Positions 57,201 through 64,000 of a DNA stretch of 64,000 nt are shown in pieces. Under the pieces are notes generated by a model. The model was not told where the DNA came from, did not search any database, and saw only the letters and a program-made list of their open reading frames with translations. The DNA is taken from assembly GCA_008933995.1 (NCBI GenBank), contig WARS01000011.1, positions 8,647,516 through 8,711,515 of the forward strand, given 5' to 3'. The stretch's first letter is position 1; the number at the start of each line of letters is the position of its first letter. The translations under genes were made by a program, and so were the position numbers. Origin of the DNA: Datnioides undecimradiatus (lineage: Eukaryota; Chordata; Actinopteri; Lobotiformes; Datnioididae).

Positions 57201-60200
57201 GCTTTATTATTAGGTGCTGGATTCTGCTGGCCAGGGGATCTGCATGAGAAGGCGCAGAATGCATTTAGTGGAATCATATTAATGGCACTATAAAACAAAT
57301 CTGTCAGGCTGTTCTTAACCCTGCTGGCAGAATTGCTCTGCCCAGGGTTGCCCCCTTCTCCAAGCGCTTACAGGTGGCTAAGGAGAGTGCATCTCCATCA
57401 TCTACTCCACCGTGTGCTAATAGTTTTATTAATTCATTCTTTTTTTTCTCCCTAGGCACCCTCTGCATAATCATACAGACATTTTTCAGCTAAATGGTGT
57501 TTGTCAAGGGAGGTTTCCTACATTAGAGACACTCCTCCCAGACGTACATACTAACACTTGTTCAATTACAAGTCGTTCGTTATCCAGTTCTGCTGTGTGT
57601 AAACCTAAATGCTCAGGTATATCATTAATTATCACCTCCCTCGCTTTTGTTTGTTGCCTTAAGTCCTTTTTGTTTAAATAAATGATTGTTGTACTCCTTG
57701 TGCAGCATATTATCATTGTCGTGTTAAAAAAACTCAAGGTTTTGCTTGTCATGCTTAATTTGTTGATGGATGAAAAGAATAAGCAGCCAGGCCCTTCAGA
57801 CTGAAATGGAGCCCATCTTTGACGTCAATTAAAATGTGGATTATTTTTTACACAAATTTACACTTATGCCTGAAAGGTTGCACTTTGTCCAACATGTCCT
57901 TTAATCACTCAGCTGCTTGCTAATAAAACATAAACCACTTAGTGGAGAATTAGTTCCGTCTCCGTTTCACAGAAACTCCACAGAATGCGAAGAGACAAGG
58001 GGATGGTAAAGTCCTGCCTCTGCTCATTACTGCGGGATATCTGACGGCAGAGTCTCAGTCTGTGCACCTGAGTGAAGGAATCTGAGAGGTTTTCCCAGAT
58101 GTTTCTCTCCATCGTTTTTATTAGTGTTAAAAAAGCATGTAAATCCTGAACACATGGGCTGACATACCATGAGGGAGGAATTGAGAAGATATTTCTGACA
58201 GTTTTGGTTTATACCCTCATTTAAACACTCAGTTTAGACACAAGGCATTGTATTTCTGTGGGCTTTTATCTTGTCCACTGAGCCAGAACGCGGTGAGCAG
58301 AAATTTGCATTAGTGGGCGATTATGAATACCTGTGACAGATTCTCTCTGCCGGCTCCCTGGGTGGAAATGAATTGGCTCCCTCTGTTGACTTGCACAGGA
58401 AGACAGAGACCAAGCAATTAGACTTTAGTGGTTAATGTAGCAGCTTTTGCAGGGAGGGCAAGGAGGTTCAACATTCCTGCTGGGCTCATGTCAGTTTCCA
58501 GGCACATTTCCCCCCCTCTTCTTTTTCCTTTTTTATGAGAATAGTGGGAATATGACAAGCTACCTGTCCACCAGCCAGCTGAATTCCTCTGGGGTGAGGG
58601 GAGCGTCGCTTTAGAATCGCCTCATGGGAACTGAGGTGACAACACATGACGTAGGTTATTCATAACAGAGAGGAGATGTACTGCAGCTACCTCTGCACAT
58701 CATGCATATTCATTGTTTACCTTTTTTTTTTATCCCCCACCAGCTCTAGTTTGTCACTGGATACGTAATTCAAATGAGCTCTTCTAAAAAATAACAATAA
58801 CATCTTGTTCATTTCTTTTTTTCCTGGTCATCCCGCTGTGTTTCTGCATGACGCTCCAGCTCACCCATCATCTCCCAGGTTACACTGAGGGATAATAAGC
58901 ACTACAGTGGCGAAGCCTAGGGCGGTTAGGCCACAATGTTGTCTGCATTACTCATGGTTCACGTTTCCCTGGTGGCCGTTTGAACCTAGGCCTGGTGTGG
59001 CAGTAGGTAGACTGGCCCCCAGAGCAACATGCACGGACTCTGTATTGTTGCTATGACAGGAGCAGTCTGCTGTTTACAGGCCTGCTATTGAGGCCTGAAG
59101 GCCTCAGTGCTTCACATCCTGTCTCGGGCTTAACTCGAACATATTGTTCATACTCTAAGCAGCCCCCAGCCCTTTGAGCCTGGACTGCACAGTGCTACTA
59201 TCGTGTGGGCTCATTGCAACATTTTGAAATGAACTTTGAAAAAAAAAACAAAAACAAAAACTTGTTAAGAAAGTAGAATGAATCAAACTGTTGGAAAGTA
59301 CACATTAAAGAAAATTTAATAAAATAAAGTATGAAAGAAATTTAAAATTTTCACTGTAAAAGATGTCTGTGGCACATAAGTAAAAGTGGACCATATGTTG
59401 GGTGTATTGACGCATAATCACACTATAATAGATTTTAAGATTCGACTTGCTGTGGGGACATTTTTATTTCATCCCTGTCAACCTGCTGGTGTGATCCTCC
59501 TCACACATTCCTGATAATTTCAGTTGGAGACAGACTCATTAGGCTGTCACTAAATGGGTTTAAATGCAGCCGTCCAATTAGTGCTCTGCTGTGAAATGCA
59601 GTGGGTGTTGTGCAACGTACTTAGCACCACTCCTTTACAGAATTATGAGGGATTACTCATTCAGTGTGATCCATCTTATTTCTACCAGGGGTCTTGGCTT
59701 TTCTCAGTATCGTCACCACGGAGGGGGTAAATGTTGCAAATGCTTCTCCAGTTGCCATATGCGCCTCGTCAGAGAGCCTCGCTGTCTCCGAATCTAAGAG
59801 GATTTGATGTGCTAGTTAAAAGACAGCATACCATGCCTATCCATGTCATACTTTCTGTTATGCAGTAAGGCACTCTGCCAGTGCAGTGTTATTGGTGTAT
59901 ATAAATAGGATTTCAAGATATTAAAAGTTGTCCCTGAATGTCTGTTACTTTCAAACCACTAAGAGTAAAATCTGTTGCCATCGGCTGTAAATCTCAGCGG
60001 CTTTACAGTCTGTAGTGCTTTTCATGAGATTTAGGATGTGGTTAAATCCATTATATATTTTGTTTTGGGAACAGGCTTGCTGAGATTTGAGGGCCAGGTC
60101 CCTGCTATAGTCTGATGGGCTTTGCGTTACACTGTCATGTCCTGTCTTCTTAGATCTTCCTTCTGACGGTGTGGCACTGGGAGCTCTTCATGCTGCCCCT

Positions 60201-61379
60201 CTTCCTGCTTCTGCTCATTGGATGGCACTACTTCCAGCTCACTACAGGGAAGGCCAACTCCAACCAGGACCTAGTGAGTGATGAACGCTCTGAACTCAAC
60301 ATGCATCTGCATTATGCTCTCATAGTGCAAAATTGAATTTATGTGTTTACACAGCCCTGGTTGCACCCTGATTATATGACACCTTTTGGAAAATTGCAGT
60401 TTTACCCTTATGTCAAATAACAGTTCTTGCATGTAGACTGTTTAAAACAGGAGCTGTCCTATAAAATACTCACAGCATGATGCAGTTGTAGCAACACCGC
60501 ACGTTTTACAGGTTTTTAAACTTGTTTCTATATTGTCTCCTGAGGCCCAATAAAACACCAAGCAGTGAGAAACCACTAAAATTAAATCATTGTATATATA
60601 GCCTACAGCCTATTGATACAGTCTCACCACATCTGTAATTACAGCACAATACTTCTTGCCACAACATAACACTATCTCTATCTACTGTTATGGAAATTAT
60701 GTTTGCCCTACACATGTCTGTGAAGGTTAATGCTGTTCACACTTCTGACTGCCCCCCAATTTCGTTGTGTTGTAAGCCTTCTCACCGGCCAGCCAGGGGC
60801 CTGGCCTGCTCACACACCCTCCCCAAAGCAACATACCAGGCCCGGTGATTGTGTCTATGGCTGCTGGCAAAGATGCCGTCCCTGGGCAATGTTAAAGCCC
60901 AAGCTCACCCTCATATCCAGTGTGGAGACACTGCCACCCCTCTGTGACCCTCTGGCCGGCAATGACACAGCTCTGTTCCCAGGCAATGTCACAGTGTGCA
61001 CCACATTGGGGTCAGGGATGACTTGATATAAAGTGATCTAGGCAACAGCATCCAAATTAAATGTGTTTTTTCCCCCTCTTTCTGTTTTTCTGTGTGCTTA
61101 TGTTGTGGAGAAATGAGATTGCTTTGGTGTGACAGTGCTCTTGTGAGGAAGGCCCTCTTTCACCTCTCCTTTTGTGTGAGGTCACCCCTGTGATGCAGTC
61201 TCTATGGAAACAAGCCTCTCCCAATAGGGGTGAATGTACTCAAAGAAAATTTCATTACTAGGTGTTTGTTAAAAATGCTCCAGTGCCCACATGTCCCATT
61301 GGTTTGAAATCACCCACTACCCTTTATTTTCTCTTAGGTGAACATGAGCATGGGTGACGACGAAGACGAAGACGAGAAG
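39750..61379 (+). CDS. mctp2: mctp2 gene, 18 exons in window, 3' partial
   Basis: This gene encodes a multiple C2 and transmembrane domain protein, of a family found in the endoplasmic reticulum and endosomes and linked to membrane traffic and lipid droplets. Exons are 39750-40757, 41841-41900, 41991-42099 (or from 41988), 44388-44530, 44650-44726, 44817-44931, 45031-45054, 47375-47551 (or from 47378), 48263-48393, 48501-48687, 48926-49019, 49114-49216, 49303-49405, 49547-49648, 49735-49809, 50086-50205, 60154-60273 and 61338-61379. Phases agree throughout and give 931 codons. C2A is about residues 374-490, C2B about 536-650, C2C about 690-800, and the first membrane hairpin about 872-905. 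ELGN, LQTHT, KDIHDV and KSCFQWEST mark it as MCTP2 rather than MCTP1. The stop codon and second hydrophobic segment lie to the right. Confidence 0.93.
40758..41840 (+). other. mctp2 intron 1
   Basis: The intron is 1.1 kb of AT-rich sequence. The first exon's frame runs on to a stop at 40848-40850. No other feature is seen. Confidence 0.85.
41841..41900 (+). CDS. mctp2: mctp2 60-nt exon before C2A
   Basis: The exon has 20 codons, [20 protein letters not shown], phase 0 on both sides, with acceptor gtgtag and donor gtaagt. It is acidic and carries no domain. Because both phases are 0, it could be skipped without a frameshift. It continues the disordered linker before the C2A domain. Confidence 0.8.
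41991..42099 (+). CDS. mctp2: mctp2 exon: start of C2A domain (tandem acceptor)
   Basis: The exon is 109 nt, phase 1 out (donor gtaggt). It encodes [16 protein letters not shown] and then [21 protein letters not shown], the first strands and calcium-binding loop 1 of C2A. The acceptor reads acagcag, so splicing may occur before or after the CAG (41988 or 41991), adding or dropping one glutamine. Confidence 0.92.
42100..44387 (+). other. mctp2 intron within C2A
   Basis: The intron is 2.3 kb. The part around 43370-44110 is GC-richer and has long chance frames on both strands (for example 43665-44090), but none resembles a known protein. Nothing else is recognised. Confidence 0.8.
44388..44530 (+). 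CDS. mctp2: mctp2 exon: C2A core
   Basis: The exon is 143 nt, phase 1 in and phase 0 out. It encodes [20 protein letters not shown], then [18 protein letters not shown] and a short strand. SDPYVKF is the classical C2 signature and retains its calcium-ligand aspartate. Human MCTP2 has [20 protein letters not shown] in the same place. Confidence 0.96.
44650..44726 (+). CDS. mctp2: mctp2 exon: C2A loop 3
   Basis: The exon is 77 nt, phase 0 in and phase 2 out. It encodes [20 protein letters not shown] and NLELYK. The usual loop-3 pattern DxD is here D-K-N (human MCTP2: D-R-D), so one calcium ligand is changed to asparagine. Confidence 0.95.
44817..44931 (+). CDS. mctp2: mctp2 exon: end of C2A
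   Basis: The exon is 115 nt, phase 2 in and phase 0 out. It encodes [20 protein letters not shown] and [18 protein letters not shown]. The DDPxSxEDDMGVI stretch closely matches human MCTP2 (EDPNSLEDDMGVI). Confidence 0.95.
45031..45054 (+). CDS. mctp2: mctp2 24-nt microexon between C2A and C2B
   Basis: The exon has eight codons, RWPQRKNK, between acceptor tttatag and donor gtatgg, phase 0 on both sides. It aligns with RHRWSNRK in human MCTP2, which supports it as a real exon despite its size. It is strongly basic and lies in the linker between two C2 domains, so inclusion could change membrane binding. Confidence 0.78.
45055..47374 (+). other. mctp2 intron between C2A and C2B
   Basis: The intron is 2.3 kb. 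It contains a CTCF-like motif (45184-45198). Because the protein linker here differs from human, an unrecognised alternative exon may be hidden, but none had convincing splice sites and similarity. The frame at 47008-47409 is chance. Confidence 0.75.
45184..45198 (+). promoter_or_regulatory. CTCF-like motif
   Basis: ACACTAGGGGGCAGT fits the CTCF core CCASYAGRKGGCRSY except for A at the first position. Similar stretches also occur in dispersed fish repeats, so it may be repeat-derived. Confidence 0.35.
47375..47551 (+). CDS. mctp2: mctp2 exon: first half of C2B (tandem acceptor)
   Basis: The exon has 59 codons, phase 0 on both sides. The acceptor reads ctgcagcag, so it can start at 47375 or 47378 (one glutamine more or less). 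It encodes [20 protein letters not shown] and then [17 protein letters not shown] and [14 protein letters not shown]. The linker before C2B differs completely from human (RLSASKSSLIRNL...), so an additional alternative exon between 45055 and 47374 cannot be excluded. Loop 1 of C2B keeps only the second aspartate (GDIYV). Confidence 0.93.
47552..48262 (+). other. mctp2 intron within C2B
   Basis: The intron is 0.7 kb, pyrimidine-rich near its start, with a GT microsatellite (48183-48214) that ends about 50 bp before the next exon. No gene is seen. Confidence 0.85.
48183..48214. repeat. (GT)n microsatellite close to an acceptor
   Basis: The run is about sixteen GT units, ending 48 bp upstream of the mctp2 exon at 48263. 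GU-rich RNA near an acceptor can bind CELF or TDP-43 proteins, so length variation could affect splicing. Confidence 0.95.
48263..48393 (+). CDS. mctp2: mctp2 exon: second half of C2B
   Basis: The exon is 131 nt, phase 0 in and phase 2 out. It encodes [20 protein letters not shown] and continues to [17 protein letters not shown]. In place of the loop-3 aspartates of an active C2 domain it has a basic stretch (SKRGRKG), so C2B probably does not bind calcium. Human MCTP2 C2B is also degenerate here (GKDNKKHEE). Confidence 0.95.
48501..48687 (+). CDS. mctp2: mctp2 exon: end of C2B and linker
   Basis: The exon is 187 nt, phase 2 in and phase 0 out. It encodes [18 protein letters not shown], then [17 protein letters not shown] and a charged linker ending ERDAVVEKF. 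LVTLxPCxGVSxSD matches human MCTP2 (MLVTLTPCAGVSVSD). Confidence 0.96.
48926..49019 (+). CDS. mctp2: mctp2 exon: start of C2C
   Basis: The exon is 94 nt, phase 0 in and phase 1 out. It encodes [20 protein letters not shown] and [12 protein letters not shown], the first strands and loop 1 of C2C. The first calcium-ligand aspartate (ATD) is present. Confidence 0.96.
49114..49216 (+). CDS. mctp2: mctp2 exon: C2C core with D-to-N change
   Basis: The exon is 103 nt, phase 1 in and phase 2 out. It encodes [20 protein letters not shown] and [15 protein letters not shown]. The family signature is GKSDPFC; here the ligand aspartate codon is AAC (Asn). Confidence 0.96.
49303..49405 (+). CDS. mctp2: mctp2 exon: C2C loop 3
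   Basis: The exon is 103 nt, phase 2 in and phase 0 out. It encodes [20 protein letters not shown] and [14 protein letters not shown]. Against human MCTP2 (FDEDGDKPPDFLG) two further aspartates of loop 3 are Asn (DEN, PNF). Confidence 0.96.
49547..49648 (+). CDS. mctp2: mctp2 exon: end of C2C
   Basis: The exon has 34 codons, phase 0 on both sides. It encodes [20 protein letters not shown] and [14 protein letters not shown], equivalent to the last strands of C2C in other MCTPs (KGVIYLEMDLIYN). Confidence 0.95.
49735..49809 (+). CDS. mctp2: mctp2 exon: linker after C2C
   Basis: The exon has 25 codons, [20 protein letters not shown] then KFSKK, phase 0 on both sides. The donor gttgtc is weak. 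Human MCTP2 has [21 protein letters not shown] in this place. Confidence 0.92.
50086..50205 (+). CDS. mctp2: mctp2 exon: entry into C-terminal membrane domain
   Basis: The exon has 40 codons, phase 0. It encodes [20 protein letters not shown] and [20 protein letters not shown]. The [12 protein letters not shown] motif is MCTP2-specific. The last residues begin the first hydrophobic hairpin, which is interrupted by a 9.9-kb intron. Confidence 0.96.
55853..55935. repeat. (TC)n-rich microsatellite
   Basis: The run is TC repeats interrupted by GT and C-rich pieces, in the long mctp2 intron. Confidence 0.92.
57820..57827. promoter_or_regulatory. CRE palindrome TGACGTCA
   Basis: This is a third full CRE of the window. 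It is followed directly by ATTAAAA and lies in a repeat-free part of the long mctp2 intron. Confidence 0.3.
60154..60273 (+). CDS. mctp2: mctp2 exon: first transmembrane hairpin
   Basis: The exon has 40 codons, phase 0. It encodes [20 protein letters not shown] and [13 protein letters not shown], followed by a polar stretch. Joined to SLIAFL from the previous exon this gives a hydrophobic segment of about 33 residues, long enough for a re-entrant or double-spanning hairpin as proposed for MCTP proteins. Confidence 0.96.
60274..61337 (+). other. mctp2 intron after the hairpin exon
   Basis: The intron is 1.06 kb. A GC-richer central part (about 60730-61020) has a 98-codon chance frame without resemblance to any family. 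No other feature is seen. Confidence 0.8.
61338..61379 (+). CDS. mctp2: mctp2 42-nt acidic exon
   Basis: The exon has 14 codons, [14 protein letters not shown], phase 0, with acceptor cttag and donor gtattt. It matches the acidic patch that precedes EKKGLI in human MCTP2. No later exon (second hairpin, INKFTKKLR, stop) was found up to 64000, so the gene continues past the edge. Confidence 0.9.
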
Positions 61380-64000
61380 GTATTTTATCTTGTCTCTTTC
61401 TAACATTCTGAGGGATAATGTTTTGGTGGCAAGTTATCACTTCTCAGCTTTCACTATGAATATAAATATATATCTCAAGGTTTACCATAACCACTGACAT
61501 TTCATGGTGACATTACTTAATGGCTGGTGTGAAAATGTTTTTCATTTTTGGACGAAGCATTGAACCTGCTAATATTTTTTTCTGAATACCCAAGGTTAAA
61601 TCAAACGCATAGCAATATCTGCATTGCTTCTGGTGTGTACAAATCCCTGGTTCAGCAAATAGCTGCGATTCTCATACAAATGAACACTTGGTTCTTAGAA
61701 AATAGAAAGTATTTTACTAAAGAGCCATACAGGTTTAGTCGGTATTTTAGCATACTCACAGTGACAGCTACTTCTCAGAGGCTGCTTTCTAACTAAGAAT
61801 AGAAATATTTTCATGCATCCCAAATGAGGGCAACATCTATGAAGCAGTTGTAGCATGTAGCTCTTTATCCTGTTCCTCTGGGTATTCAGTGTCACTCTAC
61901 AAATGTACTCCACTGAGATACTGCCGCCCTTTGAAAATCTATAAATCAAATTTAAACAGCACCGTCATTTAGATTTTGTACAGCTGTTGGGGATAAAAAT
62001 GGTAGTTTTTTTTCTATCATGATTGTTTGAGTGTGATAGTTATGCTCAGAATGACCTTTTACAACCAGAACAAATGAACAAAGTAGAATAACACAGCAGT
62101 AAACTTAGACTTTGCCCCAAAGGTTATCAGTCATTTTCACTCGTTCGTTTGCGAGAAATCATAAATGATGATGTTTATTAATATATCTCTCCAGTGCCTC
62201 TTGAAAAACAAAACAACAGGAAATCTTTAAGTAGCCCGAAAATTATACTTCCCCACAGCACATAATATTCAATTACACTCATCCCACTGTTTGCTGTAAA
62301 GAAGGAAGAGTTAACAGGGATGTGTATTATTGCTTTATGGCAATGAAGTGTGGAGCTAACGCAAAGCCTCCAAGCAATGACCCTTGTGCTGTGTGTCTAG
62401 GCCCAGGATTCATATCCATAATGCGCTCAATATATTCTGTTGTGGTGACCTGGGGCTACGAAAAAAGCCAGATTCTTTTAAAAACACAGGCACATCCACC
62501 AAATCCTGTCTGAAAGGATAGGCTAATTCACAGATGAAACTCGCATGATATGTCTGCACACACAAAGTCAGAAGCCACACTTGCAATCATTGCTAGGAAA
62601 ATAGGCAAACTGGTGCTTAAACAAATATCGGTGATACGGAAAATTCAGTGTATTTATGAATAGTGAATCGGGCAGGATTATGCTTATGCACTGAACTCAA
62701 TACCATTGCTATACAGAATTTTTATTACATTTGTCTTTACCTTGAAACCTCAATATATAATAGAGGAATGTACCTTTTTTTTTTTTTTTTAGTAAAAGAT
62801 ATGGCAGTACCTAAAGAATGGTTTCTCGCAGTACATTGCACATGTTAATGAACTCAGCCTTCGCCTCTTAAAGCTTTTTGAAAGGTTTTCCATGAGCTTC
62901 CTTAAGCCCTTTCACACTCAGAGGAAATGAAATATCTCCTTTCATTTACTAATTAAGCAGTCACCCATGTTTGTTTTAAGCTGTCAGCTTTAATTTAAAG
63001 TGGCTTATTTGAAAGTCTTGTTATGGTCTTGCTGTCACTTGAATGTGATATCATGCAGTTAGATCAAGCAGTGTAGCTTTACACCTCCTATCAAAGTCTT
63101 CTTTAAAAATATTTGGGGTTAAAGAGTGATCAGTGTTAAATTTGATGACTTCAAAGCCTTTGCTTTTTTTCACTAGTCTTTCCTGTAACATCTGAATAAA
63201 GGCTTTTCCCTCTGAGAAGGTTATGATTACCACTCAAATATGTTTTTATCCCCCCTTTTCCCCCCTTGAGGAAGGAAATATTTAAACCTCAGACAGAGCA
63301 GCAAGAATGTGAAGGCATGACGTTAAAGAGAGACGAAAGGCAAGGCAGTGTTACAGCAGGATAATACAGAACAGATTCTCTGCCTGTGAACAAATCTGTC
63401 CTCAGGGAAAGAGACAGCTTACAAATTATGTGTGGGCAAAGTGACTTCCCCTTGGCCTTAGGTATCAATTGTGCAGATAGACAATATTTAATCATAACAT
63501 AAAGAAACAGAGAGGCAAAACAAGTCCATAGATCTCCAATAGAAATGAACAGGGAAGATGAAACGGCCCTTTCATTGCCCCCCGGCTGGCAGTGCTGGTC
63601 TGGGTTTGACTTGCTCCCAGAGCCTTGCCCAAGGGAGTAGGGGGGAGGGTGAAGAGGCAGTTGTGGGCGTGCTAGACTGGGCTGGGGGGTTACTCCATCT
63701 CTCACCCGATAGTCCGCAGTCACCGCTGGGTCTCCTTGAGCACAGCAGTCAGACAGACTGCCCGTGTCATGATCTGTGGCGTGCACGATGAGAGCCATCA
63801 CACACAGACCCAACAACACACATTAAAGCCCCTGAGAGCTGTTCTGCGCTTTATTCCAGCAAATTGTTTGTTAGCTTATTTTAGCTTCATGTGAGATAAT
63901 TTGCCAGGAACACAGGTGTTTTTCATTTAAATGCAATTCTTATCTTTGTCAAAAAAGTCACTAGAAAAATGTTCAGTGTGAGGATTCAAATTTGGCACCG
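61380..64000 (+). other. mctp2 intron (left part), runs off the window
   Basis: The stretch is 2.6 kb without recognisable exons. It has a T16 run (62775-62790). The antisense frame at 63289-63819 (176 codons) shows no domain or splice support and is treated as chance. Confidence 0.75.
62775..62790. repeat. Poly-T run
   Basis: The run is sixteen uninterrupted T in the last mctp2 intron of the window. It is isolated, with no recognisable retroelement attached. Confidence 0.9.

Larger units (their letters stand above)
50206..60153 (+). other. mctp2 9.9-kb intron splitting the membrane hairpin
   Basis: No coding exon was recognised in this intron. It holds an ACAGACAGG-rich purine repeat (about 50979-51016), a TC-rich microsatellite (55853-55935), a CRE palindrome (57820-57827), a CA-rich stretch (about 56504-56545), and several repeat-free ATTA-rich stretches (for example 56220-56300 and 57815-57950) that could be enhancers. 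The GC-rich piece near 54940-55260 has only chance frames. Confidence 0.8.

Noticed and set aside
63289-63819. 176-codon frame on the - strand near the right edge, the longest unexplained frame.
   Set aside because: The translation shows no domain and no homology I recognise; it lies within an mctp2 intron and has an overlapping + frame. Kept as chance.

Overview
The window is vertebrate nuclear DNA, almost certainly from a ray-finned (teleost) fish. It shows large genes cut by GT/AG introns, exons of about 24-340 bp (one exceptional 1,008-bp exon), many CA, GA and TC microsatellites, and fish-type dispersed repeats: an inverted repeat built on a 19-bp arm (TAGCCTAGCTTAGCATAAA) and a LINE-like 3' tail ending in ATT repeats. 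There is no prokaryotic or viral gene layout, and no operon, CRISPR array or RNA gene could be recognised. Nearly all short open reading frames in the window are chance frames in introns.

Two protein-coding genes lie head-to-tail on the + strand. The first (4137-32906, plus a 3' UTR reaching perhaps 36 kb) is mef2a, a MADS-box/MEF2 transcription factor. Only its first coding exon (about 18 codons) is missing and must lie to the left. Ten exons were reconstructed with consistent phases. They include a tandem pair of alternative 'alpha' exons (20284-20415 and 20483-20617) and the 24-nt alternative 'beta' microexon (30403-30426). With the second alpha exon and beta, the protein would be 491 residues including the 18 absent ones. 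The p38 target threonines, the SUMO/phospho switch and the C-terminal nuclear localisation signal are all retained.

The second gene (39750 to beyond the right edge) is mctp2, a multiple-C2-domain, ER-type membrane protein. Eighteen exons (931 codons) are in the window. They encode an unusually long disordered N-terminal region, three C2 domains and the first part of the C-terminal transmembrane hairpin domain. The rest of that domain and the stop codon lie to the right. Several aspartates that normally bind calcium are replaced by asparagine or other residues, so its calcium dependence is likely reduced.

Region by region: 1-4136 is mef2a intron 1. 4341-20283 is a 16-kb intron holding candidate regulatory sequence (MEF2 sites, CRE palindromes, homeodomain/POU motif clusters). 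20.3-32.9 kb carries the alternatively spliced and transactivation exons. 32.9-39.7 kb is the 3' UTR and intergenic space, with CTCF-like motifs on either side and a possible upstream non-coding exon of mctp2. 39.7-50.2 kb is the compact part of mctp2. 50.2-60.2 kb is one long intron that splits the membrane domain, and 60.2-64 kb holds two further exons and intron.

The two genes are not known to act in one pathway. Their neighbourhood mirrors an ancient vertebrate linkage (MEF2-ARRDC-NR2F-MCTP) seen on two human chromosomes. I found no clearly undescribed biological system. The most interesting observations are the splicing architecture of mef2a, with a UGCAUG element downstream of each alternative cassette, the loss of calcium ligands in mctp2, and the tight mef2a-mctp2 linkage.
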